Source: Ancylobacter sp. WKF20
Lineage (GTDB): Bacteria > Pseudomonadota > Alphaproteobacteria > Rhizobiales > Xanthobacteraceae
Assembly: GCF_029760895.1 (NCBI RefSeq)
Contig: NZ_CP121679.1
Location: 434,001-498,000, forward strand
DNA length: 64,000 nt
Reading direction: 5' to 3'
Both the position numbers and the translations under genes were made by a program. The notes under the pieces were generated by a model. That model was not told the DNA's origin, searched no databases, and worked only from the letters and a program-made list of their open reading frames with translations. Positions 30,919 to 39,573 of the stretch are shown in pieces. Numbering within the stretch: position 1 is the first letter of the stretch; each line of letters opens with the position of its first letter.

Positions 30919-31277
30919 TCGGGCGTCTCCTCTTTCATCTGCATGAGATAGCTGTCGAGCCGGTCGAGCCGGCGCTCCCACAGCGTGCGTTGCTGGCTAA
31001 GCCAGTCTTCCGCGAGCTTCAGCCGCGCCGTTTCCAACTGGTAGATGCGCGCGCGCCCCACCTTGCTGGAACGCACAAGCCCGGCGCCTTCCAGCACCTT
31101 CATGTGCTCAAGGAAGGAGGGCAGGGCCATGCGGTAAGGCGCGGCGAGTTCGCTCATCGATGCCTGCTTCGCCGTGAGCCGTTCCACCACATCGCGCCGC
31201 GTCGGGTCCGCAAGAGCGCGGAAGATGCCGTCGATGACGGCGGGGGAGGGGGCAAAGCTCGTGGCGGTCATGGACAT
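30915..31277 (-). CDS. ArsR family transcriptional regulator
   Basis: Winged-helix repressor of 120 residues: IFRALADPTRRDVVERLTAKQASMSELA, then the recognition region ALPSFLEHMKVLEGAGLVRSSKVGRARIYQL. No metal-binding CxC pair, so it belongs to the non-metal ArsR group that accompanies SRPBCC proteins. A perfect inverted repeat at 31319-31336, 42 bases upstream, is the likely operator for autoregulation. Confidence 0.88.
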   Translation of the reverse strand: MSMTATSFAPSPAVIDGIFRALADPTRRDVVERLTAKQASMSELAAPYRMALPSFLEHMKVLEGAGLVRSSKVGRARIYQLETARLKLAEDWLSQQRTLWERRLDRLDSYLMQMKEETPE

Positions 31278-31318
31278 ATCCGCGGTTGTGTCGTGAAGGA
31301 GGCTAGCTCGCCGCTTTA

Positions 31319-31336
31319 CTTAGGTAAAGACCTAAG
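31319..31336. promoter_or_regulatory. Candidate ArsR operator
   Basis: CTTAGGT-AAAG-ACCTAAG is a perfect 7-bp inverted repeat with a four-base spacer, located between the ArsR gene and the carbonic anhydrase gene. Size and position fit an autoregulatory operator of the adjacent regulator. Confidence 0.55.
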
Positions 31337-31392
31337 TTTATGGGCGAGAAAACGGGCAGCCAAGGCCGCCCGCTCATCCCTGCGCGGAAACG

Positions 31393-32118
31393 TCAGACCA
31401 TCGAGACCTTGCCCGTGCCGATGTCGTAGACGGCGCCGACCACCTTCACCTTGCCGGCCGCGACGGCCTCCGCGAGGATGGGCTTGGCCTCGATGAGCCG
31501 CTTCACATTGAGCCGGACATTGGCGGCGATGGCGTTGTCGAGCGCGTTGCCGGGCTCCCCGGCGGAGGCCTCGACCGCCGGCTTGATGGCGTTGATGAGC
31601 AGGGGCAGATGGCCGGGCAGTTCGACGCGGTCCTTCACCACCTTGATGGCGGCGTCGACCGCGCCGCAATTGCTGTGGCCGAGCACCATGAGCAGCGGGA
31701 TGCCCAGCACCTTCACGCCATATTCGAGGCTGGCGAGGCCGTCATCATTGACGAAGTTCCCGGCCACCCGCACGACGAACACTTCGCCGGGCCCCTGATC
31801 GAAAGCGAGTTCCGGGGCGACGCGGGAATCGGCGCAACTCACCAGCCCGACAAAGGGGTATTGCGCCTGCGCCCGCGCGGCGCGGCCGGCGGAGAAGTCC
31901 TTCACCTGAGGCGTGTTGGCGATGTAGCGGGCATTGCCCTCCATCAGCCGGGTCAGCGCCGCATCGGGGCTGATCGCGTTGGGCGGCGGGGGCAGGTCGG
32001 TCTGCGCGGCGGCGGGCAAAGCGAGGCCGCCGAGGAACGCCATGGAGGCGGCGCCGGCGCCAAGAAGATGGCGTCGCGACATCTGGGGCCAGTGGTCGCT
32101 ACAGGTCTTGTCGCACAT
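31393..32118 (-). CDS. Exported beta-class carbonic anhydrase
   Basis: Zinc enzyme interconverting CO2 and bicarbonate. The mature domain has GLVSCADSRVAPE (Cys and Asp/Arg of the active site), VVRVAGNFVNDDGLASLEYGV and VLGHSNCGAVDAAI (His and second Cys ligand). The N-terminus has a twin-arginine signal, SRRHLLGAGAASMAFLGGLALPAAAQ (about 14-39), so the enzyme is probably Tat-exported to the periplasm. The ATG at 32118 has GCGGAGGAAC directly upstream and begins MCDKTCSDHW; an ATG at 32157 is in frame but weaker. It is monocistronic. Confidence 0.9.
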   Translation of the reverse strand: MCDKTCSDHWPQMSRRHLLGAGAASMAFLGGLALPAAAQTDLPPPPNAISPDAALTRLMEGNARYIANTPQVKDFSAGRAARAQAQYPFVGLVSCADSRVAPELAFDQGPGEVFVVRVAGNFVNDDGLASLEYGVKVLGIPLLMVLGHSNCGAVDAAIKVVKDRVELPGHLPLLINAIKPAVEASAGEPGNALDNAIAANVRLNVKRLIEAKPILAEAVAAGKVKVVGAVYDIGTGKVSMV

Positions 32119-32327
32119 GAGTTCCTCCGCTTTGTTTATCGGCGTGGGGCGGGCCACGCCTCAATGGTATCAAAGTAATGCAGAAGGCGCGCGGTGAATT
32201 GTCGTGTCCAGGCGGCAGGCGCAAGCATTTGCCGTCCCCGCTGGTGACGGCTTTCCTTCTGCGCAGGCGCCGAGTATTTCTACCGATGCGCCGCCCGCCG
32301 AGCGTAAACTTTGCAGGTACTTCAGGC

Positions 32328-33263
32328 ATGGGACGACCGGGAGAAAAGCCCGTACGTGAGGCGCGGGTCGCGCGCGCCGCTGATCTTGATGCGCGCGGAC
32401 TCGAGGAGGCGAGCGCCCGCCTGCGCGCCTCTGCCGCTTTCCGGCCGGCTCTCGCGCGTTACTGCCTTGCCATGTCCGACGTGCCGCCGGAGGGCTGGCC
32501 GCTCTACAAGATGTTCGATCAGCTCAGCCGCTACCTGATCTGCTACATGCTCATCTACAATTACTATGAGTGGCGCGATCATGGCGGGCCGCCGCCCACG
32601 CTCTCGGCCCTGCAGAAGCTCGTGCCGTCCAGTCCGCGACAGACAGCGGGCTTCGTCGCATCCCTGAAGGTCGGCCGCTTCATCGCGACGGAGGATGACC
32701 CCGCCGACCGGCGCAACAAGCTGCTGCGTCCGGGGCCGGCGGTCATCGGCGAGATCGGCCGTTCGCCGCGGCTCTTCCTGCGCGCGCTCGACGAGATCGA
32801 GTCCCCGGCCGAACTTCGCGCGCCCCAGCTCGCTGCACCGGAGATGCTCGGTCGCATGGTGCATTTCTCGGCGGCGGACGTGCTCGCCAATGGCACGCTG
32901 CTGCACGGCTTCCCGACAGTGCTGCACTTTGCCCAGCGCGATTGCGGCTACCCGCTGCTGACCGCGATCATGGCGGATCATTATGCCCGCACCCTGCCGG
33001 CCGTGGGCGCGCCGCCCTCGCTCACCCGGCGGGCGCTCGCGCAACGCTTTCAGGTGTCGGCGGCCCATGTCGGCAATCTCATCGGCGAGGCCGCCGCCAA
33101 TGGCTGGTTCGTCCTGGCCGGGGCCGACCGTGTGGCGGCGGTGGCGCCAGACTTCGCCGCCGAGTTCGAGCGCTGGTGCAGCCTGCAGATGATTCATGTC
33201 GCCGGACTGTGGGACAGCGTCGATAGCGCCCACGTCGCGCCCGATCTCGCCCTTGCCACCTGA
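32328..33263 (+). CDS. Uncharacterised protein with two winged-helix-like segments
   Basis: I do not recognise the family. The 311-residue protein has one MarR-like stretch at about 85-140 (PPTLSALQKLVPSSPRQTAG, FVASLKVGRFIATEDDPADRRNKLLRPG, resembling helix-turn-helix plus wing) and a second helix-turn-helix-like stretch at about 225-260 (SLTRRALAQRFQVSAAHVGNLIGEAAANGWFVL). No signal peptide or membrane helix. A dual-HTH transcription factor is the simplest reading. The start is uncertain: ATG 32286 and 32178 are also in frame, and none has a strong ribosome-binding site. It is divergent from the carbonic anhydrase gene and next to the methanol gene region. Confidence 0.55.
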   Translation: MGRPGEKPVREARVARAADLDARGLEEASARLRASAAFRPALARYCLAMSDVPPEGWPLYKMFDQLSRYLICYMLIYNYYEWRDHGGPPPTLSALQKLVPSSPRQTAGFVASLKVGRFIATEDDPADRRNKLLRPGPAVIGEIGRSPRLFLRALDEIESPAELRAPQLAAPEMLGRMVHFSAADVLANGTLLHGFPTVLHFAQRDCGYPLLTAIMADHYARTLPAVGAPPSLTRRALAQRFQVSAAHVGNLIGEAAANGWFVLAGADRVAAVAPDFAAEFERWCSLQMIHVAGLWDSVDSAHVAPDLALAT

Positions 33264-33446
33264 CGTCGCGGCCGAGATGGTCCCGCGGGGCTTACGCTAG
33301 GGGCGCGACGAAATGCACCGCGTTTTTAAGGTCGGCGGGACTGGACCTTTCGTCGTCTAGGATCATTCTAACCCCGGCGCTATGATGCGCTTGCTCCCAA
33401 GCACCGCATCTGACGGTGCCTCAACGATGTTGCCTGGAAGGACGCC

Positions 33447-33851
33447 ATGAATCGCTTCGTCATCACCGCTGCCCTGCTCGCGCTGGGCTCCTCGGCCGCC
33501 CTGGCGCAGAGCCCGGCCGGCGATCCGGCCAAGGGCGCCAACGTCTTCAAGAAGTGCATGGCCTGCCATGCCGTCGGCGAAGGCGCGAAGAACAAGGTTG
33601 GCCCCGAACTCAATGGCATCGTCGGCCGCAAGATGGGCGCGGTGGCAGGCTTCAACTATTCCGACACGCTCAAGGAGCACAACGCCAAGGGCGATGTGTG
33701 GACCCCCGAGGTGCTGAGCGCCTATCTCGAAAACCCCAAGGGCTACATGCCGGGCATCAAGATGGTGTTCGCCGGCCTGCCCAAGGAGACGGACCGGGCC
33801 GACCTGCTGGCCTATCTCTCGGGCTTCAACGAAGACGGCACCAAGAAATAG
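33447..33851 (+). CDS. Class I cytochrome c, c2-like
   Basis: Periplasmic electron carrier of 134 residues. Signal peptide 1-20 (LALGSSAALA), heme site CMACH at 37-41, PELNGIVGRKMGAVAGFNYSDTLKEH and YMPGIKMVFAGLPKETDRADLLAYL with the axial Met region: the standard cytochrome c2/c550 layout. GGAAGG precedes the ATG. It stands 39 bases before the quinoprotein-relay metallohydrolase and upstream of xoxF, so it probably takes electrons from the methanol dehydrogenase cytochrome and passes them to the terminal oxidase. Confidence 0.9.
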   Translation: MNRFVITAALLALGSSAALAQSPAGDPAKGANVFKKCMACHAVGEGAKNKVGPELNGIVGRKMGAVAGFNYSDTLKEHNAKGDVWTPEVLSAYLENPKGYMPGIKMVFAGLPKETDRADLLAYLSGFNEDGTKK

Positions 33852-33889
33852 CGCCGGGCCGCTTTGCCCGGCGGCGCGGAGGCGCCGCC

Positions 33890-34888
33890 ATGCCGGCTTG
33901 GTTCACGTCGTCGGACCTGATCACCGATCGCCGCACGCTGCTCGCCCGCCTGTCGCTCGCTCTGGGCGCGGCTTGGGCGGGCGGCGCGACAGCGTTTGCG
34001 CAGGCGCCGGGCGGGCCGGCGGCGAGTGGAGGCGACCCGCTGCCGCTTGAGCCGGTCGCTCCCGGTATCTTTGTCTATCGCGCGCCTTATGAGCTGGTGA
34101 CGCCCGCCAATCAGGGCGCCATCGCCAATATGACGCTGATCGTCGGCAGCGAGGCGGCGGCGGTGATCGACACCGGCAACAGCGCGCTTGCCGGCGCCCG
34201 GATGCTCGCCGCCGTGCGGGCTACGACGGATCGGCCGCTGCGCTACGTCATCAACACCCACATGCACCCCGATCACACGCTCGGAAACGCAGCCTTCGCG
34301 GCGCCGGGGGTGCAGTTCGTCGCCCATCACAAGATGCCGCGCGCCCTCAGCGTGCGCAGCGAGACCTATCTCGGTCAGGCCCAGCGCCTGCTCGGCCCGC
34401 TGGCGGAAGGCACTCGGATCGTGCTGCCCGAGGTGCTGGTGAATGACCGGCTGACGCTCGATCTCGGTGGCCGGGCGCTTGAGCTGCGCGCGCATCCCAC
34501 GGCCCACACCGATAACGATCTCACCGCGCGCGACACGGCGACCGGGACATGGGTGATGGGCGACCTCCTCTTCATCGGTCACATTCCCACGCTCGACGGC
34601 AGCCTTACGGGCTGGCTGTCCCTGCTCGACCGGCTGGGCAGCGAGTCATCGCCACGGGTGATTCCCGGTCACGGCCCGGCCTCCGCGCCCTGGCCGGCGG
34701 GTGACGATGACGAGCGGCGCTATCTCGGCCGCTTGCGGTCGGACGTGCAGGCGCTGATCGATTCTGGCGGGGCGATGAGCGCGGCGCCGGAGCGGGCGGC
34801 TCAAAGCGAGCGCGGTAGCTGGGCACTGTTCGACGAATTCAACCCGCGCAACGCCATCGCTGCCTTTCACGAGCTGGAATGGCAATGA
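33890..34888 (+). CDS. Quinoprotein relay system zinc metallohydrolase (MBL fold)
   Basis: Exported metallo-beta-lactamase-fold protein of about 332 residues. A twin-arginine-like signal (DRRTLLARLSLALGAAWAGGATAFAQ) precedes the domain; metal ligands are in NTHMHPDHTLGN (HxHxDH) with further histidines in HPTAHTDND and IPGHGPAS. This resembles the family found beside PQQ-dependent dehydrogenases and SoxYZ-like carriers, called quinoprotein relay system zinc metallohydrolase; its reaction is not known. The ATG at 33890 has GGAGG upstream. The frame stays open far upstream, across the cytochrome gene, but that is not coding. Confidence 0.85.
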   Translation: MPAWFTSSDLITDRRTLLARLSLALGAAWAGGATAFAQAPGGPAASGGDPLPLEPVAPGIFVYRAPYELVTPANQGAIANMTLIVGSEAAAVIDTGNSALAGARMLAAVRATTDRPLRYVINTHMHPDHTLGNAAFAAPGVQFVAHHKMPRALSVRSETYLGQAQRLLGPLAEGTRIVLPEVLVNDRLTLDLGGRALELRAHPTAHTDNDLTARDTATGTWVMGDLLFIGHIPTLDGSLTGWLSLLDRLGSESSPRVIPGHGPASAPWPAGDDDERRYLGRLRSDVQALIDSGGAMSAAPERAAQSERGSWALFDEFNPRNAIAAFHELEWQ

Positions 34889-35268
34889 CATGCTGCGCTG
34901 CACAAAGGAACTTTTCCCAATACTCGCGTGAATCCGCCCATATCTCGGCGTTGCAGCGTGGTATATTTTATATCATCTCGCTCTTGCAGCAAAATCATAA
35001 TAAGATCGACGCATCATAAGAGTTCTTATTGCGCGTTACTGGAATTCGGATTAGCCTCTTTAATGTCTTCGGCTTCAACGGCTACCGGGAAGAAGTTCCC
35101 GGTCCGGTTCGTAGGCCAGCTTGGGGCGGGGGCCCCCGTGAAGTCCGGCTGCCTTCTCCCCAGCCGGTCGTGACACGCTGCCGAGGACAAAAACGTCAGA
35201 ACGGCAAACAAGCCGCGACGGGCCGCCCTTGTGGGCTGGTCCCGGAGGATCGTTCAGGAGGAGAAAGC
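34889..35268 (+). promoter_or_regulatory. xoxF upstream region with two related inverted repeats
   Basis: This 380-base gap is locally AT-rich at 34960-35030. GGAACTTTTCCC lies at 34907-34918 and the perfect dyad ACCGGGAA-GAAG-TTCCCGGT at 35084-35103. The inner 14 bases of the latter (35087-35100) differ by one base from the inverse of 45496-45509. TTGCAGC half-sites occur at 34951 and 34984. A strong ribosome-binding site, AGGAGGAG, is at about 35257-35264. No gene is visible here. Confidence 0.5.
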
Positions 35269-37074
35269 ATGCGCAAGGTTCTTGCGGTAGCACTGCTTGG
35301 TGCTGCAGCGGCCTATGCTTGGCCGGCTTCGGCCAATGACGGGCTCATGAATATTATCAAGGACCCCAAACAATGGGGCATCCAGACGGGCGACTACGCC
35401 AACACCCGCTATTCCAAGCTCGACCAGATCAATGCCGGCAATGTCGGCAAACTGCAGGTGGCTTGGACCTTCTCGACCGGCGTTCTGCGCGGTCATGAAG
35501 GCGGCCCGCTCATCATCGGCGATGTGATGTATGTGCACACGCCCTTCCCGAACATCGTCTATGCCCTCGATCTTAGCAACGACGGCAAGATCATCTGGAA
35601 GTATGAGCCCAAGCAGGATCCGAACGTCATCCCGGTGATGTGCTGCGATACCGTGAACCGCGGTCTCGCCTATTCGGACGGCACCATCTTCCTGCACCAG
35701 GCCGACACCACCCTCGTAGCGCTCGACGCCAAGACCGGTGCCAAGAAGTGGTCGGTCGTCAACGGCGACCCGAAGAAGGGCGAGACCAACACCGCCACCG
35801 TTCTGCCGGTGAAGGACAAGGTCATCGTCGGCATCTCCGGCGGCGAATTCGGCGTGCGCTGCCACGTCACCGCCTATGACACCAAGACCGGCAAGCAGAT
35901 TTGGCGCGGCTACTCCATGGGCCCGGACAGCGATCTGCTGGTCGACCCGGAGAAGACCACTGATCTCGGCAAGCCGATCGGCAAGGATTCCTCCCTGAAG
36001 ACCTGGGAAGGCGATCAGTGGAAGATCGGCGGCGGCTGCACCTGGGGCTGGTATTCCTACGACCCGGCCACCAACCTCGTCTATTACGGCTCCGGTAACC
36101 CCTCGACCTGGAACCCGGCCCAGCGTCCCGGCGACAACAAGTGGTCCATGACCATTTGGGCGCGTGACGCCGACACCGGCATTGCCAAGTGGGTCTACCA
36201 GATGACCCCCCACGACGAGTGGGACTTCGACGGCGTGAACGAAATGATCCTCACGGATCAGGACTTCAACGGCCAGCCCCGCAAGCTGCTCACCCACTTC
36301 GACCGTAACGGCTTCGGCTACACGCTGGACCGCGTGACCGGCGAACTGCTGGTGGCCGAGAAGTTCGACCCGGTGGTCAACTGGGCGACCAAGGTCGACA
36401 TGGACAAGAACAGCAAGACCTATGGTCGTCCGCTGGTCGTGTCCAAGTACTCGACCGCCCAGCAGGGCGAGGACGTGAACACCAAGGGCATCTGCCCGGC
36501 GGCTCTCGGTACCAAGGACCAGCAGCCGGCGGCCTTCTCGCCCAAGACCAACCTGTTCTACGTGCCCACCAACCACGTCTGCATGGACTACGAGCCGTTC
36601 CGCGTGAGCTACACCGCGGGCCAGCCCTATGTCGGTGCGACCCTGTCGATGTACCCCGCGCCGAACAGCCATGGCGGCATGGGCAACTTCATCGCCTGGG
36701 ACAACGTGAAGGGTAAGATCGTCTGGTCGCTCCCCGAGCCCTTCTCGGTGTGGTCCGGCGCTCTCGCCACCGCGGGCGACGTGGTGTTCTACGGCACGCT
36801 GGAAGGCTACCTGAAGGCGGTCGACGCCAAGACGGGCAAGGAACTCTACAAGTTCAAGACCCCGTCGGGCATCATCGGCAACGTCACGACCTATGAGCAC
36901 AAGGGCAAGCAGTACATCGCCATCCTGTCGGGTGTCGGTGGCTGGGCGGGTATCGGCCTTGCGGCCGGCCTGACCGACCCGAATGCCGGTCTTGGTGCGG
37001 TGGGCGGCTATGCGGCGCTCTCCAGCTACACCAACCTCGGCGGCCAGCTCACGGTGTTCGCCCTGCCGAACTGA
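35269..37074 (+). CDS. xoxF: Lanthanide-dependent methanol dehydrogenase XoxF
   Basis: Periplasmic PQQ-dependent dehydrogenase that oxidises methanol to formaldehyde (or further) and passes electrons to XoxG. The 601-residue protein has signal peptide 1-22 (WPASA), the vicinal disulfide MCCDTV (Cys125-Cys126) over PQQ, metal-ligand regions GGEFGVRCH (Glu193) and GSGNPSTW (Asn277), and [12 protein letters not shown] with catalytic Asp319 and the extra Asp321. Calcium enzymes (MxaF) have Ala at the latter position; Asp is the known lanthanide ligand. Eight-bladed propeller W-motifs are spread along the chain. The start is fixed by AGGAGGAGAAAGC before the ATG. xoxG and xoxJ follow; no mxaI-like small subunit is present. 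Confidence 0.95.
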   Translation: MRKVLAVALLGAAAAYAWPASANDGLMNIIKDPKQWGIQTGDYANTRYSKLDQINAGNVGKLQVAWTFSTGVLRGHEGGPLIIGDVMYVHTPFPNIVYALDLSNDGKIIWKYEPKQDPNVIPVMCCDTVNRGLAYSDGTIFLHQADTTLVALDAKTGAKKWSVVNGDPKKGETNTATVLPVKDKVIVGISGGEFGVRCHVTAYDTKTGKQIWRGYSMGPDSDLLVDPEKTTDLGKPIGKDSSLKTWEGDQWKIGGGCTWGWYSYDPATNLVYYGSGNPSTWNPAQRPGDNKWSMTIWARDADTGIAKWVYQMTPHDEWDFDGVNEMILTDQDFNGQPRKLLTHFDRNGFGYTLDRVTGELLVAEKFDPVVNWATKVDMDKNSKTYGRPLVVSKYSTAQQGEDVNTKGICPAALGTKDQQPAAFSPKTNLFYVPTNHVCMDYEPFRVSYTAGQPYVGATLSMYPAPNSHGGMGNFIAWDNVKGKIVWSLPEPFSVWSGALATAGDVVFYGTLEGYLKAVDAKTGKELYKFKTPSGIIGNVTTYEHKGKQYIAILSGVGGWAGIGLAAGLTDPNAGLGAVGGYAALSSYTNLGGQLTVFALPN

Positions 37075-37412
37075 CCCGGGCTGATGGCGGGCTCCATGAG
37101 GGCCCGCCACTCCTAGACGACACGAGGGGAAACGAGGGGGCCTGGCCGCCGGCTTGACCGGTGCGCCAGGCCCCACCGTCTCAGGCCCTCGGTCCTTATG
37201 AGAATCTTAGAACGATGTCAGACAGGCGGGCAGCCACACCCCGGAATCTCCGGGAGGCTCACGCGTCATGGTGTCCGCCGGTCGGTCCATGGCGTTGCTC
37301 TGCCCGATGACAGCGCTTCGCCAAGGTCCTCGCCCATCACGTCGCTTCGCCAAAGACTTCGCTGGCCCATGACTTTCGGCCCCCGGCGGGGGTGCCTTCA
37401 GGAGACATATTG
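37075..37412 (+). other. xoxF-xoxG intergenic region with two hairpins and a direct repeat
   Basis: The 338-base gap between co-directional genes contains two stem-loops: GGCGGGC/GCCCGCC (37086-37092 and 37102-37108) just after the xoxF stop, and GGCCTGGC/GCCAGGCC (37139-37146 and 37165-37172) with an inner CCGG pair. GCTTCGCCAA is repeated at 37315 and 37343. The stems could attenuate read-through or protect the 3' end of xoxF mRNA, giving more XoxF than XoxG. No T tract is seen. GGAGAC precedes the xoxG ATG. Confidence 0.5.
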
Positions 37413-38015
37413 ATGAAGAACTCTGTTCGCGGATGGCTTCTTTCCGGCGCGCTGCCGGCGTCCGCCAGCCTGTCGGCGCTGGTTCTTGCCACCACCCTTG
37501 TCCTCGGCAGCCCTGCCACGGCGCAGGAGGCGGCACCCGCTGCCCCCGCGGCCGGCGCAACCGCTCCCGCTCCGGCCAAGGAGAAGGACGATCTCGGCAA
37601 GTACACCACCGAGGATGGGACGCCGACCTACAACATCCAGCCGGACGGCACGATGGATTGGTATACCTATTCCGGCTATCGCCGCTATCACGCCGAGTGC
37701 CATGTCTGCCACGGCCCCGACGGCATGGGTTCATCCTACGCCCCGGCGCTGGCCAATTCGCTGAAGACCATGACCTATGAGCAGTTCATGGAAATCGTCG
37801 TCAACGGCAAGCAGAATGTCGGCGTCGGCACGGCCGACCAGGTGATGCCGGCCTTCGGCGAGAACAAGAACGTCATGTGCTACCTCGACGACCTCTATGT
37901 CTACCTGAAGGCCCGTGCCGATGGCGCGCTGGGCCGCGAGCGCCCGAGCAAGCGCGAGGATAAGGCGAAGGCGTACACAGCCAATGAAAACCAGTGCTTC
38001 GGACGGCCGGGCTGA
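37413..38015 (+). CDS. xoxG: c-type cytochrome, methanol dehydrogenase electron acceptor XoxG
   Basis: Periplasmic cytochrome cL-type protein of 200 residues, the expected physiological electron acceptor of XoxF. Signal peptide 1-38 or so, an Ala/Pro linker, then heme site CHVCH at 96-100. Two further cysteines (NVMCYLDDLYVYLK and ENQCFGRPG) give the four-cysteine pattern of methanol-metabolism cytochromes. Start ATG 37413 follows GGAGACATATTG. Spacing of 13 bases to the xoxJ start fixes the xoxGJ operon. Confidence 0.92.
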   Translation: MKNSVRGWLLSGALPASASLSALVLATTLVLGSPATAQEAAPAAPAAGATAPAPAKEKDDLGKYTTEDGTPTYNIQPDGTMDWYTYSGYRRYHAECHVCHGPDGMGSSYAPALANSLKTMTYEQFMEIVVNGKQNVGVGTADQVMPAFGENKNVMCYLDDLYVYLKARADGALGRERPSKREDKAKAYTANENQCFGRPG

Positions 38016-38028
38016 GGTGGGCAGGCGC

Positions 38029-38877
38029 ATGGCCGCTGGCCTGAGGCGCACGTCCGGCGCGTGCGCGCTGGCCCTCGCCGCGCTATGCGCGCTCGCTCTG
38101 CAGGGCGCGCAGGCGCAAGTCTCCGATCTCGTCGACCGCTCGACGCTTCGGGTCTGCGCCGATCCCGCCAACATGCCCTTCACCAATGAGGCGGGCGCCG
38201 GCTTCGAGAACAAGGTGGCGGAACTGCTGGCCGACAAGCTCGGTCTCACCCTCGACTATACCTGGTTCCCGCAGGCGACCGGCTTCTACCGCATGACGCT
38301 CGGCGCCAAGCGCTGCGACATCGTGATGGGCTATGTCGCTGGCGGGGATCCGGTGCTCAACACCAATCCCTATTACCGCTCCGCCTGGGTGCTCATCACC
38401 CCCAAGGGGAGCGACCTTGCCGATGTGACGACGCTGGAGGACCCGCGCCTCAAGGGCCGGCATATCGGCGTGGTGGCGGGCTCGCCGCCCGGCGACCTGA
38501 TGGCCCGCAACGGCCTGATGGGCATGGCCCGTCCCTATGCGCTGATGGTCGACCGGCGTTTCGAGAGTCCGGCCGAGGCCATGATCGCCGACATCAATGA
38601 TGGCGCGATTGATGCCGGAATCCTCTGGGGCCCGATCGGCGGCTATTACGCCAAGAAGTCGGAGAAGCCGCTCGCGGTGATTCCGCTGGTGAAGGAGAAG
38701 GGCGATCCCGCGCTCGTCTACCGCATCACCTTCGGTATCCGCCCGGGCGAACTGAACTGGAAGCACCAGCTCAACCAGTTCATCGCCGCCGAGCAGGGCG
38801 CCATCGACAAGATCCTGCTGGATTACGGCGTTCCCTTGCTGGACGCACAGAACCGGCCGGTGCAACCCGCACCGTGA
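38029..38877 (+). CDS. xoxJ: XoxJ/MxaJ-type periplasmic binding protein
   Basis: Periplasmic solute-binding-fold protein (282 residues) required with XoxF and XoxG; in related systems it is thought to help activate the dehydrogenase. Signal peptide 1-27 (ALALQGAQA), then TLRVCADPANMPFTNEAGAGFENKVAELLADKLG, the opening of MxaJ-type proteins, and RHIGVVAGSPPGDLMARNGL and AGILWGPIGGYYAKKS. An in-frame ATG at 37984 would overlap xoxG; the ATG at 38029 has GAGGTGGG nearby and gives a proper signal peptide. Confidence 0.9.
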   Translation: MAAGLRRTSGACALALAALCALALQGAQAQVSDLVDRSTLRVCADPANMPFTNEAGAGFENKVAELLADKLGLTLDYTWFPQATGFYRMTLGAKRCDIVMGYVAGGDPVLNTNPYYRSAWVLITPKGSDLADVTTLEDPRLKGRHIGVVAGSPPGDLMARNGLMGMARPYALMVDRRFESPAEAMIADINDGAIDAGILWGPIGGYYAKKSEKPLAVIPLVKEKGDPALVYRITFGIRPGELNWKHQLNQFIAAEQGAIDKILLDYGVPLLDAQNRPVQPAP

Positions 38878-38919
38878 CCAAAACGGCGGGGGCGCCGGGC
38901 GGGATGAAATGAGGACGTC

Positions 38920-39528
38920 ATGTTCAAACGCCAGAACCGGCCCCGCCCCGAACCTCCGCTGAGCCGCCTTGCCTGGCTCGGCATGGCGGGCCTTGCCCTC
39001 GTCCTGCTCGCGCTCTCTCCGGTGTCGAGCCAGGAGAGCTCCCCGGCCGCCGCCGTGCCGGAGCCGGATGGCTACCGCATGGAGGCCTACCGTGCCCCGA
39101 CGCCCGCGACGCTCGCGGGCGCCCGCGTCATCGACACCGCCGCCGCCGCGCAACTCTGGCGGGACAAGGCCGCGACCTTCGTCGATGTCATGCCGCGTGA
39201 CGTGAAGCCGGCCAATCTGCCGGCGGGCACGGTGTGGCGCGACAAGCCGCGCGAGCATCTGCCCGGTAGCGCCTGGCTGCCCAATGTCGGCTATGGCGCC
39301 CTGAGCCCGGAGATGGACACCTATTTCCGCCGCGGCCTCGACGCCCTGAGCGCGGGCAAGCTCGACGCAACGCTGGTGTTCTACTGCATGACCGATTGCT
39401 GGATGAGCTGGAACGCCGCCCGCCGCGCGCTCGCCTACGGATATACCGGCGTGGTCTGGTATCCTGCCGGCGCCGATGGCTGGGCCAAGGCCGGCCTTCC
39501 GCTGGAAAAGGCCACGCCGATGGAATGA
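38920..39528 (+). CDS. PQQ-dependent catabolism-associated CxxxCW protein, rhodanese-like
   Basis: Exported or membrane-anchored protein of 202 residues. A hydrophobic segment (about 16-36) is followed by a rhodanese-like domain with VFYCMTDCWMSWNAARRALAYGY: the Cys pair next to Trp is the signature of a family seen beside PQQ-dependent alcohol and methanol dehydrogenases. It may take part in thiol chemistry or maturation in the periplasm; no activity is established. GAGGACGTC precedes the ATG. It is 42 bases after xoxJ, in the same direction. Confidence 0.82.
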   Translation: MFKRQNRPRPEPPLSRLAWLGMAGLALVLLALSPVSSQESSPAAAVPEPDGYRMEAYRAPTPATLAGARVIDTAAAAQLWRDKAATFVDVMPRDVKPANLPAGTVWRDKPREHLPGSAWLPNVGYGALSPEMDTYFRRGLDALSAGKLDATLVFYCMTDCWMSWNAARRALAYGYTGVVWYPAGADGWAKAGLPLEKATPME

Positions 39529-39573
39529 GCGCGCCCGCTGCGCCCGTCCCACCGGTCGGGCAGGGGGGAGAAC

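Noticed and set aside
33416..33889. Upstream extension of the metallohydrolase frame across the cytochrome c gene
   Set aside because: That stretch is out of frame with the real cytochrome gene; a strong GGAGG site and a signal sequence place the start at 33890.
35269..37074. Calcium-type methanol dehydrogenase MxaF
   Set aside because: Asp321 in DEWDFDG and the xoxG-xoxJ neighbours indicate XoxF; no mxaI gene follows.
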